Source of the DNA: Microbacterium dextranolyticum
Lineage (GTDB): Bacteria; Actinomycetota; Actinomycetes; Actinomycetales; Microbacteriaceae
DNA: 64,000 nt
Direction: 5' to 3'
Assembly (NCBI RefSeq): GCF_016907295.1
Contig: NZ_JAFBBR010000001.1
Coordinates: 434,001 to 498,000, forward strand
The translations under genes and the position numbers were made by a program. Every line of letters starts with the position of its first letter. The first letter of the stretch is position 1. Shown piece after piece: positions 16,277 to 24,703 of this stretch. The notes under the pieces are model-generated. The model was not told the origin of the DNA and did not search any database. It was given only the letters and a program-made list of their open reading frames with translations.

Positions 16277-17097
16277 CCGCCATCGCCCTGACCCCCATCA
16301 CCCCGGCATCCGAACGCCGACTCACCAACCGCACGAGTCTGCGCCAGACGGTCGAGAACACCCTCACGATGGCCTATCGCGGGCTCGTCAAGATCCGCCG
16401 CACGCCCGAGCAGCTCGTCGACGTGACGGTGCAGCCGATCATCTTCACGCTGATGTTCGCGTACATCTTCGGCGGGGCGATCGCCGGAGACGTGCAGAAC
16501 TACCTGCCGGCGCTCATCCCCGGCATCCTCGTGCAGACGGTCATCACGACCTCGGTCGTCACCGGGACCCAGCTGCGCGAAGACATGGACAAGGGGGTGT
16601 TCGACCGCTTCCGGTCGCTGCCGATCGCGCGCATCGCGCCGCTGTCGGGCGCGCTCCTCGCCGACACCCTGCGCTACGCGATCGCGACGACGATCACCTT
16701 CGTCGTCGGGTTCCTCATGGGCTACCACCCGGCCGGGGGCCTCGGGAAGGTCGCGCTCGCCGGATTGCTGGTGATCGCGTGCTCGTGGGCGATCAGCTGG
16801 ATCTTCGCGTTCTTCGGCGTCATCGCCCGCACTGCCTCGAGCGTGCAGGGCATCTCGATGCTGATCCTGTTCCCGCTGACGTTCCTCTCCAACGCCTACG
16901 TGCCGGTCGACTCGCTGCCGGCCCCGCTCGCCTGGTTCGCGAACATCAACCCGATCTCGCACCTCGTGACGGCGGTGCGCGACCTCGCGAACGAGGGCGC
17001 CATCGGCGGCGACTTCTGGCTGTCGCTGCTCGGCGCCGCGGTGATCGTCCTCGTCTTCGCGCCGCTCACCGTGCGCGCCTACATGCGCAAGGCTTGA
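16273..17097 (+). CDS. ABC-2 type transporter permease, DrrB family
   Basis: 274-residue permease with six predicted membrane helices and the ABC-2 segment FPLTFLSNAYVPVDSLPAPLAWFANINPISH near the C-terminal third, typical of DrrB exporters. The cytoplasmic N-terminus is about 45 residues. The ATG at 16273 overlaps the ATPase stop by four bases. Together with the preceding gene it would form a two-component efflux pump. The gene ends 41 bases from the convergent stop of the large SARP-type regulator. Confidence 0.93.
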   Translation: MTAIALTPITPASERRLTNRTSLRQTVENTLTMAYRGLVKIRRTPEQLVDVTVQPIIFTLMFAYIFGGAIAGDVQNYLPALIPGILVQTVITTSVVTGTQLREDMDKGVFDRFRSLPIARIAPLSGALLADTLRYAIATTITFVVGFLMGYHPAGGLGKVALAGLLVIACSWAISWIFAFFGVIARTASSVQGISMLILFPLTFLSNAYVPVDSLPAPLAWFANINPISHLVTAVRDLANEGAIGGDFWLSLLGAAVIVLVFAPLTVRAYMRKA

Positions 17098-17138
17098 TCG
17101 GTCGGCGGACGGACGGACGCGGGGGATGCGGCGGACGC

Positions 17139-20069
17139 TCAGTCCAGCAGGGCGGCGATGACCTCCGGGTCGTCGTCGCCCTCGTCGGTCGTGCGGCCCG
17201 GAGCAAGCGGCTGCGTCGGATCGGGCTCGCCGAGCGCGGCGCGGAGCTTCTGGAACATCGGGTTCGTGGCATCCGCGCCGCCGCGCAGGCGCACGGATGC
17301 CGCGAACACGCGCCGGGCGGCATCTCGGCGGTCGGCGTCGACGAGCCACAGCGCTGCGGCGGCCACCACGTCCGCGGCGATCGGATGATCGCCCGACGCG
17401 AACGCGAGCGGGAGCGCATTGCGCAGGCTCTCCCGGGCCTCGGCGCCACGGCCGAGTGCGAGCAGCGCCTGCGCGCGGCGCGAGGCCGTCCAGGCACGCA
17501 GTTGCGCCTCGCCACCCGAACGCGGGGTCACGGCGATCGCGTCGAGATGCGCGAGGGCCTCGGCCGGCTCGCCTGCACTGACGGCGAGGGTCGCCGCGGC
17601 CGAATGGAACTGCAGCAGCGAGCGTGCGGATCCGTCGGCTTCGGCCATGAGACGTAGTCGTTCGAGCCGCTCCCGCGCCTCGGCGAACCGGCCGAGACGG
17701 GCGAGGACGTCGAGGGCCATGCCTTCCTGCTGGATGACGTCCCAGACCGACGTGAGCCCGGCCAGCCCCGCCGACGCGTCGTCCGACACGGCGAGAGCCT
17801 CGTCGATGCGTCCCTGCATCACGAGCCATTCCGATCGCAGCCGACTGGCGAGCGCGATCCCCCACGGGTCACCGGCCTCGGTGAACAGTTCGAGGGCGCG
17901 GGCGCTCTCACGACCGAGGGCGTCGACGGCGCCGTTGTTCTGCGCCGAGGCGGCACGCAGCACCGTGACGAGGGCCCGTGTCCACAGCGGGGCGCCGGCG
18001 ACCTCGTGGTCGGCGACGAGCACGTTCCAGGAGCGCATCGCTCGACCCTCATGGGCGATGAGGTTGCGTGCTGCGGCGGAGAGGACGGCCGAGAGGGCGA
18101 GAGCGATGTCGGACGGATGCCGCCGCGCGCCCTCCGCAATCTCGGCGGTGCGACGCGCGAACGCACGCACCTCGACGGGCGTCAGGTCGGTGTCGATCGA
18201 GGTGAATGCGGGAAGCATGAGGCGCATCGCCGCGAGGACGGTTTCGGCCTCGCTGTCCGGAACGCCGGGACCGAGGGTGAAGGTCTCGGCCGATCGTCGC
18301 AGGTCGTCGACGCGCTCGCGTATGAACGACGGCCACACGATGACGCGCGTGAGGCGGATGCCGAGGGGCCGCAGCGCCGGGTCGGCGCACGCGAGCTGCG
18401 CCGCCGCGCCCAGGGACTCCTCGTTCGCATCGAACCACGACAGCGCCGCGCGCACCTGCGGTCCGCGCAGCAGCGGCTCCTGGGCCTCGGCGAGCGTTGC
18501 GAGCACCCCCGCGGCGCTCAGCCGTGCCGCGTGCTCGCGACCGTCGGCGCGGAGCCGGTCGATCCCGTACTCGCGGACCGTCTCGAGCATGCGGAACCGG
18601 CCGTCGGTGCGAGTGAGCAGCGACCGGTCGACGAGCCGGTCGAATGCGCCGCCGTCGGTGCCGAAGGCGGCGCCGACGGCGTGGGCGTCGCCGGCGCCGA
18701 TACCGTCGGGAAAAACGGATGCCGCCAGCAGTGCGGCCCGCTCGTCCGGCGGCAGGGGCTCCCAGCTCCAGTCGATGAGGGCGCGCAGGGTCTGGTGGCG
18801 CGGATCGGCGGCGCGCGGACCCGTGCTGAGCAGCGCGAAGCGATCGTCGAGGCCCGCGTCGATCTCGGCGAGGCTGAGAGTGCGCGCCTTCGCCGCCGCG
18901 AGCTCGAGGGCGAGGGGCAGACCGTCCAAGCGCCGGACGATCCGGCCGACGGTCGGTTCGTCCTCGGGCGAGGGTGCGGATCCGCGGGCGGACCGGACGC
19001 GGCGGGAGAAGAGCTCCACGGCATCCGCCATCGGCAGCGGGCCGAGATCGACGAACGCCTCACCGGGCACGCTCAGCGGTTCGCGGCTCGTCGCGAGGAT
19101 GCGGACTCCGGGGAGAGTGGTCAGCACCTCGATCGCGACGGCAGAGGCGGCGGCGCTGACGTGCTCGCAGTTGTCGAGTACGAGCAGCACCGAGCGGCCA
19201 CGCAGCGCCTCGATCACGCGATCGTGATCGGTCTGCTGTGCGCGCGCGGCGCTGTCGCCGAGGCGGATGCCGCGACCTGCCGCGCCGGCGAGGACCGCCC
19301 AGATCTCGCCGGCCGTCGCCGGAGCCAGCTCGACGAAGAGTGCGTCGGGTGTGCGGCGCGCCGTCTCGAGCGCCAGGGTGGTCTTGCCCGCGCCGCCCGG
19401 CCCGAGGAGGGTCACGAGGCGATCGCTCGTGAGCTGCGCGGCGATGGCGGCGAGCTCGTCGGCGCGTCCGACGAGCGTCGTGAGCGGAGCGGGGATCGAC
19501 GTCGACGAGGCGGGGTCGGATGCCGGGGGCAGGGCCGAGTCGTCGGCCTTGCGCGGTGCGGTGGCCGTCTTCGTGAGGGGGTCGGGCGTGCCCGCAGTGC
19601 GCGCCGAGCCCGCCGTGATCGACGCGGCGAGACGCTCGGCGTGTGCGCGATCTTCGAGCAGATCGCGGCGCACCCAGTCGAACCCCTCGGGCACCCACGG
19701 CTCGCCCGTCCACAGTCGCAGCGCCTGGCGGGCCGCGTCGGCCGAGTCGTGCGCCCGGGCATCCGCGACGAGATCCGCGAAGCGCGTGAGGTCGATGTCG
19801 GCGCGATCGAGGTTCAGTCGGTACCCTCCCGAGACCGCGTCGATGGAGGGCGATCCGAGCGCTCGGCGCAACCTCGACGCGAGCGACTGGAGTGCAGCGC
19901 GCGGATCTGCGGGCGCATCGAGCGGCCAGACATCCTCGGCGAGGGCTCGGTACGAGACGACCGTGCCGGCGTCGATCGCGAGGCGGAACAGCAGCGCCTC
20001 CTGCCCCCGCCCGCGCACCGGCAGCGGGCCGGCGTCCCAGGCCGGGCCGCCGAAATAGGTGAGCCGCAC
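17139..20069 (-). CDS. Large SARP/AfsR-type regulator with NB-ARC ATPase
   Basis: 976-residue regulator. An N-terminal winged helix (about 1-90, with VVSYRALAEDVWP and ALQSLASRLRRALG) and a short BTAD-like region to ~150 are followed by an Ala/Pro/Thr linker. An NB-ARC/STAND ATPase spans about 195-470, with P-loop LLGPGGAGKTT near 226 and Walker B VLLVLDNCEHV. A TPR-like helical C-terminus runs to the end. This is AfsR/LuxR-like STAND architecture; ATP or ligand binding would control DNA binding. The GTG at 20069 lies six bases after TAGAGT, so the mRNA is probably leaderless. It is convergent with the DrrAB-type exporter, so regulation of that exporter is plausible but not shown. No biosynthetic cluster is visible. 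Confidence 0.88.
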   Translation of the reverse strand: MRLTYFGGPAWDAGPLPVRGRGQEALLFRLAIDAGTVVSYRALAEDVWPLDAPADPRAALQSLASRLRRALGSPSIDAVSGGYRLNLDRADIDLTRFADLVADARAHDSADAARQALRLWTGEPWVPEGFDWVRRDLLEDRAHAERLAASITAGSARTAGTPDPLTKTATAPRKADDSALPPASDPASSTSIPAPLTTLVGRADELAAIAAQLTSDRLVTLLGPGGAGKTTLALETARRTPDALFVELAPATAGEIWAVLAGAAGRGIRLGDSAARAQQTDHDRVIEALRGRSVLLVLDNCEHVSAAASAVAIEVLTTLPGVRILATSREPLSVPGEAFVDLGPLPMADAVELFSRRVRSARGSAPSPEDEPTVGRIVRRLDGLPLALELAAAKARTLSLAEIDAGLDDRFALLSTGPRAADPRHQTLRALIDWSWEPLPPDERAALLAASVFPDGIGAGDAHAVGAAFGTDGGAFDRLVDRSLLTRTDGRFRMLETVREYGIDRLRADGREHAARLSAAGVLATLAEAQEPLLRGPQVRAALSWFDANEESLGAAAQLACADPALRPLGIRLTRVIVWPSFIRERVDDLRRSAETFTLGPGVPDSEAETVLAAMRLMLPAFTSIDTDLTPVEVRAFARRTAEIAEGARRHPSDIALALSAVLSAAARNLIAHEGRAMRSWNVLVADHEVAGAPLWTRALVTVLRAASAQNNGAVDALGRESARALELFTEAGDPWGIALASRLRSEWLVMQGRIDEALAVSDDASAGLAGLTSVWDVIQQEGMALDVLARLGRFAEARERLERLRLMAEADGSARSLLQFHSAAATLAVSAGEPAEALAHLDAIAVTPRSGGEAQLRAWTASRRAQALLALGRGAEARESLRNALPLAFASGDHPIAADVVAAAALWLVDADRRDAARRVFAASVRLRGGADATNPMFQKLRAALGEPDPTQPLAPGRTTDEGDDDPEVIAALLD

Positions 20070-20214
20070 GAGTCAACTCTAGGCACCGTGCCCTCGCCGG
20101 TGCCCAACTCCTCCATTCCGCCACCCGTCGGGGTCGCACGCGCCGGATTCCGCCCGGGTGGGCCGCAGGTGGAGGAGTTCGGTCCGACGCCCGGCGCAGT
20201 GGGAGGATGGAGCG

Positions 20215-21879
20215 ATGACCGAGCATGTCGATCCCGACCTCGCCGGGCGGGCCGCGGCGACGCGCGTCGTCGTCGTCGGGGGCGGGATCGCGGGGCTCGT
20301 CGCGGCGTGGGAGTGCGCGCGCATCGGCATGCCGGTGACCCTCCTCGAGGCGACCGGCCGGCTGGGCGGGTCGATCGAGACGGTCAGGCTCGACGGCATC
20401 GCGGTCGACCTCGTCGCCGACGCCGTCCCGCGCGGTCCGGGAGCGCTCGCCGATCTCATCGACGACCTCGGTCTGCGGGAGCTCGTCGAGCCGGCCGCGA
20501 CCGAGGTCGTCGCCATCGCCGCCGCGGCGCCGAACAGGCCGGCCGGCGCCGTGCAGGTGACCCCGCTGCCGCAGCACCTCGCCGGCATCCCCGCCAACAC
20601 CTGGGCCGAACCGGTGCGACGGATCGTCGGGGCCGCTGGCGTCTGGCGCGCCTATCTCGATCGGCTGCGACCTCCGCTGACGATCGGCCGCCAGCGGAGC
20701 CTCGGCGATCTCGTCCGCACTCGGATGGGTGCCCGCGTGCGCGACCGGATGGTCGCCCCCCTCTCCGTCGGGCTGTACGGCGTCGAGCCCGAACTCGTCG
20801 ACGCCGATCTCGCCGTGCCGGGTCTCAGCGCCGCCCTCACCCGCGCCGGTTCGCTCTCCGGAGCCGTAGGACAGCTTCTGCCCGACGCGCCGTCGGGCGA
20901 CGGAACGGATGCCGGGGCCACGACCTCCGGCCATCCGCGACGGGGCACGCTCCGCGGCGGACTCTCGACATTGGTCTCCGCGCTCACGGAACGCCTGCGC
21001 GACCTCGACGTCGACATCCGGCTCGACGCCCCGGTCGTGGAGCTACGGCCTCTCGACGACGGCTGGGCGATTCGCACGTCGACGCCCGCGTCGTCAGCGG
21101 GTACCGAGGGGGCGGGTTCGGCAGAGGAGGGGGCCGGAGCGCCCGTCGGCACCACGGCGGACGGGGGCGCCGACCGCGCAGCAGGCGCGGAGGCATCCGG
21201 CTCGCCGACACCGACGGACATGACCGCGGACATCGTCGTGCTCGCGGCGACCGCCGGTTCCATCGCGGCCCTGCTCACGACGCTCGGCGTGCGGGTCGAG
21301 GTGCCCGTCGCTCCCGTCCGCGACGTCGTCACGCTCGTGACGGATGCCGCGACACCGACGTCGGGACCGGATGCCGGGCGAGCGGCCCCCGCCCTCGTCT
21401 GCGCGGTGCCGGGGGCGTCGGCCGCGGCGACCCTCGTCGACGCGGCCGCGATGTGGCCGAGCGTCGCCGCGGCGGCGGGGCCCGAGCGTCGCGTGCTGCG
21501 GGTGGCTCTCGTCGCCGGCGATGGCGATGGCGATGGCGGCGGCGATGACGATGACGACGGCTACGCCACGGGGCGGGCTGCGGGCGTCGAGTCCGATGCC
21601 GCGCTCGTCGCGCGGGCGTATCACGAGGCCGTCGCGGTATTCGGAAGCGGGGTCGGCGAGGTCCGCGCGGCCGCGCATCGCCGGGTGACGCTCATGCCAC
21701 CGGCATCCACTCTCGATCACGCCGATCGCGCGACCTCCGCGCGTGCCGCAGTCGCCCGGCTCGGGGGCGTCGCGGCGGTCGGATCGTGGCTGTCGGGCGG
21801 AGGTCTCGCGACCGTCGTCGGCGACACGGTCGAGGAGATCGAGTCGGTGCGCCGAGAGACGCTGTTCGGGCGTCACTAG
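20215..21879 (+). CDS. hemY: FAD-dependent coproporphyrinogen/protoporphyrinogen oxidase
   Basis: 554-residue FAD amine-oxidase-fold protein. The dinucleotide motif VVVVGGGIAGLVAAWECAR is near residue 18, and the second FAD block RLGGSIETVRLDGIAVDLVADAV is of the type seen in HemY/HemG. In actinobacteria this enzyme oxidises coproporphyrinogen III to coproporphyrin III in haem synthesis (now called CgoX). ATG at 20215 has a GGGAGG site. Two low-complexity inserts are odd: a Gly/Ala/Thr-rich stretch near 305-345 and a Gly-Asp repeat near 435-450 encoded by GGCGATGGC-type microsatellite DNA at about 21520-21560. A uroporphyrinogen-III synthase lies 1.4 kb downstream, supporting the haem assignment. 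Confidence 0.85.
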   Translation: MTEHVDPDLAGRAAATRVVVVGGGIAGLVAAWECARIGMPVTLLEATGRLGGSIETVRLDGIAVDLVADAVPRGPGALADLIDDLGLRELVEPAATEVVAIAAAAPNRPAGAVQVTPLPQHLAGIPANTWAEPVRRIVGAAGVWRAYLDRLRPPLTIGRQRSLGDLVRTRMGARVRDRMVAPLSVGLYGVEPELVDADLAVPGLSAALTRAGSLSGAVGQLLPDAPSGDGTDAGATTSGHPRRGTLRGGLSTLVSALTERLRDLDVDIRLDAPVVELRPLDDGWAIRTSTPASSAGTEGAGSAEEGAGAPVGTTADGGADRAAGAEASGSPTPTDMTADIVVLAATAGSIAALLTTLGVRVEVPVAPVRDVVTLVTDAATPTSGPDAGRAAPALVCAVPGASAAATLVDAAAMWPSVAAAAGPERRVLRVALVAGDGDGDGGGDDDDDGYATGRAAGVESDAALVARAYHEAVAVFGSGVGEVRAAAHRRVTLMPPASTLDHADRATSARAAVARLGGVAAVGSWLSGGGLATVVGDTVEEIESVRRETLFGRH

Positions 21880-21964
21880 CACAGAGAGCGGACCGCCGAC
21901 AGCCCCATGACGGGGCGGATGCCCGAATCGGAATATGGGGCTACCCTGGAGGACGAGGCACCAC

Positions 21965-21989
21965 CGGGTCGAACACACGGGTCGAACAC
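21965..21989 (+). repeat. 13-base tandem duplication before the small membrane cluster
   Basis: CGGGTCGAACAC at 21965-21976 and again at 21978-21989, in the 5' untranslated region of the next gene. A possible -10 box TACCCT lies at 21942-21947. May be an operator or a simple duplication. Confidence 0.5.
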
Positions 21990-22000
21990 GAGGAGACGCC

Positions 22001-22399
22001 ATGAGGGGCAAGATCGGGATCGTCGTCGGACTGGCGGCGGGCTACGTGCTCGGTTCCCGCGCGGGTCGCGAGCGGTACGAGCAGATCAAGACCGGCTTCC
22101 TGACGGTGTGGAACGCCGATCCGGTGCAGAAGCAGGTGGGCAAGGCCAAGGGCCTCGTCGCCTCGGCTGCTTTCGCGTTGCCGAGCGCACTGTGGGACGG
22201 CGCCGTGAAGATCACGAAGGCCGCGACGACGCCGGGCCGCACTCCGGGCCAACGCCTCGACTCCGCCATCAAGACCGGCAAGGCGTCGTCCGACGATGTC
22301 GCCCGCGGGGCGCGGACCTCGGCGGCTGAGGTCAAGAAGGCCGCCGACGAGGCGGTCGCCGCGGCGAAGGCCGAGGCCAAGAAGACGGCGGACAACTGA
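22001..22399 (+). CDS. Small membrane-associated protein, YtxH-like
   Basis: 132-residue protein. A glycine-rich N-terminal hydrophobic segment (GIVVGLAAGYVLGSRAGRERYEQI) like that of YtxH-family proteins is followed by an amphipathic Lys/Ala-rich tail (AAEVKKAADEAVAAAKAEAKK) with coiled-coil character. ATG at 22001 has a GAGGAG site. First of three small genes of similar type; two bases separate it from the start of the holin-like gene. Probably part of an envelope-associated set; no enzymatic role is expected. Confidence 0.75.
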   Translation: MRGKIGIVVGLAAGYVLGSRAGRERYEQIKTGFLTVWNADPVQKQVGKAKGLVASAAFALPSALWDGAVKITKAATTPGRTPGQRLDSAIKTGKASSDDVARGARTSAAEVKKAADEAVAAAKAEAKKTADN

Positions 22400-22400
22400 C

Positions 22401-22811
22401 ATGACCACGCCTCGCGGATTCCGCGATCGCGCCGACGACAGCCTGTTCACCCTGCTCGGCGAGATCCCCGAGCTGGTCCGGAACCTCGTCGTCGCGGAGA
22501 TCGACTCGGCGAAGACCTGGGCCAAGCGCGCCGGCAAGCAGGCCGGCCTCGGCGGCGCCTGGTTCATCGTCGCGATGTTCTTCCTCTTCTGGCTGATCCC
22601 TGCGCTGGGCGCGTTCGCCATCATCGGGCTGTCGTCGTGGATGCCCGCATGGGCGGCATCCCTCATCGTCGTCGGTCTGTTCCTCGTCATCATCGTCGTG
22701 GCGGCGCTGCTGGGGCTGCAGCGTTTCAAGAAGCTCAGCAAGAGCGAGAACCCCGCCCAGGCGATCACCGTGGATGCCCGCATCGTGAAGGACGTGGCAG
22801 ATGAGTATTGA
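22401..22811 (+). CDS. Holin-like (putative actinobacterial Holin-X) membrane protein
   Basis: 136 residues. An N-terminal amphipathic region (SLFTLLGEIPELVRNLVVAEIDSAKTWAKRA) is followed by two membrane helices (about 52-80 and 85-108), the pattern of the Holin-X/phage_holin_3_6 family. This family is chromosomal and common in actinobacteria, usually next to a DUF3618 gene as here; the name does not imply a prophage. It starts two bases after the previous stop and overlaps the next gene by 11 bases. Confidence 0.85.
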   Translation: MTTPRGFRDRADDSLFTLLGEIPELVRNLVVAEIDSAKTWAKRAGKQAGLGGAWFIVAMFFLFWLIPALGAFAIIGLSSWMPAWAASLIVVGLFLVIIVVAALLGLQRFKKLSKSENPAQAITVDARIVKDVADEY

Positions 22812-23073
22812 GACTCCCGTTCCCCGCACCGCCGTCGCCCTCGGGATCACCGACCCGGTCGAGCGTGCCCGCGCCGAGCTCAAGGCGGCGCTGTCGGCGA
22901 TCGAAGAGAAGACCAACGTGCCCAAGCGCGTCACCCGCGTGGCGGATGACGCCGTCACGACGGCGCGGTCGTTCGCGCGGCGCAATCCGACGGGTGCCAC
23001 CGCGGCCGTCGTCGGCGTCGCTCTGGCGGTCGGCACCGCCGTGTGGGGGATCGTCCGCCTCTACACGCGCTGA
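22801..23073 (+). CDS. DUF3618 domain protein
   Basis: 90-residue protein with the family block RARAELKAALSAIEEKTNVPKR, followed by one C-terminal membrane segment (PTGATAAVVGVALAVGTAVWGIVRLY). DUF3618 genes regularly follow holin-like genes in actinobacteria. The start overlaps the end of the holin-like gene by 11 bases, in the same operon. Function unknown. Confidence 0.88.
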   Translation: MSIETPVPRTAVALGITDPVERARAELKAALSAIEEKTNVPKRVTRVADDAVTTARSFARRNPTGATAAVVGVALAVGTAVWGIVRLYTR

Positions 23074-23214
23074 TCGCCGCCGCCACAGCGATCGTCGACG
23101 CCAGCCCACCGCGGACGGTTGCGGCGCTTCATACCGTTCCTGTATCGGCCCGTTCTCGTCGTCCCGGGCCGGGGGTATGCTCATCACCAAGGCAGTGGCG
23201 ATGGGGCAAGGCTG

Positions 23215-23269
23215 CCGACCTGTAGACCCGAACCGCACAGCAGCTGGCATGCGGGCCCGACAAGGTCGG
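23215..23269 (+). other. Possible structured leader upstream of hemD
   Basis: CCGACCT (23215-23221) can pair with AGGTCGG (23263-23269), and CCCG/CGGG can pair inside, giving a compact two-stem fold 45 bases before the hemD start. It does not match any riboswitch consensus recognised here. A possible -10 TATGCT lies near 23176. The rest of 23074-23313 shows no gene. Confidence 0.35.
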
Positions 23270-23313
23270 ACGCGCGATTCCGTGTATCCGACGGAGTACC
23301 ACGAGAGTCGAGC

Positions 23314-24117
23314 ATGAACCAAGACGTCCACTCCGCGGCCACCGCGAAGCCTCTCAAAGGCTGGCGTGTGCTCGTGCCGCGCGGGGGTCCCTGGGGTGAC
23401 TCGGTCGCCGCGACGCTGCGCTCGCAGGGAGCGGTCCCCGTCATCGCGCCCCTCATCAACTTCGCCCCCTCGACCGACCAGACCACTCTCGAGACGGCGC
23501 TCGCCGATCTGGCCGCGGGGGCCTTCGACTGGGTGACCCTCACCAGTGCCACGACCGTCGACGTCCTCTATGCCTATCGCGCGCAGATCCCCCCCACGAC
23601 CCGCGTCGCCGCCGTGGGCGAGACGACGGCTGCTGCGCTGAGCGCGGTCGGCTACCGTGTCGATCTCGTACCCGACGACGACAATTCCGCAGCCGGGATG
23701 GCGTCTCAGCTCATCGACCTCGAGCCCACGCCGCGCCGCATCCTCACGCTCCGCAGTGAGATCGCCAAGCCCGTCCTCACCCGCCGTCTGAGCGAGGCAG
23801 GGCACGATGTGCGCAGTGTCGTCGCCTACCGCACCGTCGGCGTACCCGTGACCGAACGCATCGCCCACGACGTGGAGTCCGGGCGAATCAACGCGATCCT
23901 CGTGACGAGTGGGTCCGTCGCCGAACAGGTGCGTCAGCAGTTCCCGCACATCCCGGCATCCACGATCATCGCGGCGATCGGCCCGCGCACGGCCAAGGAT
24001 GCCCGCAAGGTCGGGCTCGGGGTCAACGCGGTCGCGCGCGAGCAGACGGTGGATGGACTGATTGCGGCGGTGCAGCGCTTTCCGCTGCCGCACGCCAGCG
24101 ACGAGTTCTCGCTCTGA
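23314..24117 (+). CDS. hemD: Uroporphyrinogen-III synthase
   Basis: 267-residue two-domain HemD-fold protein. The first half contains GWRVLVPRGGPWGDSVAATLRSQGA; the second contains LTLRSEIAKPVLTRRLSEAGHDV and ending blocks ILVTSGSVAEQ and IAAIGPRTAKDARKVGL, which are the conserved elements of the family. It cyclises hydroxymethylbilane with D-ring inversion to give uroporphyrinogen III. ATG at 23314 follows GAGAGTCGAG, a weak ribosome site; the longer frame to 23119 has no family similarity. The HemY-like oxidase lies 1.4 kb upstream on the same strand. Confidence 0.88.
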   Translation: MNQDVHSAATAKPLKGWRVLVPRGGPWGDSVAATLRSQGAVPVIAPLINFAPSTDQTTLETALADLAAGAFDWVTLTSATTVDVLYAYRAQIPPTTRVAAVGETTAAALSAVGYRVDLVPDDDNSAAGMASQLIDLEPTPRRILTLRSEIAKPVLTRRLSEAGHDVRSVVAYRTVGVPVTERIAHDVESGRINAILVTSGSVAEQVRQQFPHIPASTIIAAIGPRTAKDARKVGLGVNAVAREQTVDGLIAAVQRFPLPHASDEFSL

Positions 24118-24197
24118 ACCCCGGCGACGACGGTGCGCTCGCGGATCGTTGCCGGGCTGTGAGCATTCGTTCATCCTGACGCTGGCAGACTGGAAGC

Positions 24198-24662
24198 ATG
24201 GTGACTCTGCTGCTCGATTCGACGCAGCTGGAGGTCGTGCTCTCTCCCTTCGAGCGCACTCTGGCGCGTCGTGTCGATCCGGTGCGCGTCGAGCGGGCAT
24301 CCATCCGCAAGGTGCAGCTGACCGACGACGCCTGGACGTGGCTGCGCGGTGTGCCGAACCCCGGCACGCGCGTGCGCGGCACGATCGCGATGGGCACCTG
24401 GCGCTCGTCGGGAGGCGACGATTTCGTCGTTGTGCGGCGCCGGCAACCCGCTGCGGTGATCGATCTTCTACCCGATGCCGAGTTCGCCCGCCTCGTGCTC
24501 ACGACCCGGCACGGCATCGCTCTCGTGCAGGCGCTGCGGCTCGAGGGAGAGGATGACCCTCTCGACGTCGCAGAGATCGCCGCCGCCGCCGAGAGCGAGG
24601 AATCGGTCTCGCCGCGCCCGCGTCGCCGACGACGCGCCGCGCCGTCAGCCGTCACGGCCTGA
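24198..24662 (+). CDS. Conserved hypothetical protein, PH-like
   Basis: 154 residues, not recognised with certainty. The first ~110 residues are beta-rich and resemble small bacterial PH-like domain proteins (LLLDSTQLEVVLSPFERTLARR, ASIRKVQLTDDAWTWLRGV, FVVVRRRQPAAVIDL). The last 25 residues are a basic tail (RPRRRRRAA). ATG at 24198 has GGAAG four bases upstream; CAGACT just before it also allows a leaderless start. It stands alone between hemD and a convergent ABC operon. Confidence 0.6.
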   Translation: MVTLLLDSTQLEVVLSPFERTLARRVDPVRVERASIRKVQLTDDAWTWLRGVPNPGTRVRGTIAMGTWRSSGGDDFVVVRRRQPAAVIDLLPDAEFARLVLTTRHGIALVQALRLEGEDDPLDVAEIAAAAESEESVSPRPRRRRRAAPSAVTA

Positions 24663-24703
24663 CGCGAGGGCCGTCTCGAGCGGCGAGCCGCGGCGGCGCG
24701 TGG

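Noticed and set aside
15511..17865. 784-residue minus-strand frame opposite the exporter genes
   Set aside because: Antisense shadow of clear DrrAB genes with low-complexity translation.
22401..22811. Prophage remnant suggested by the holin-like gene
   Set aside because: The Holin-X/DUF3618 pair is an ordinary chromosomal set in actinobacteria and no other phage gene is nearby.
23184..23300. Cobalamin riboswitch or tRNA before hemD
   Set aside because: No B12-box consensus, no cloverleaf and no T-loop sequence could be found.
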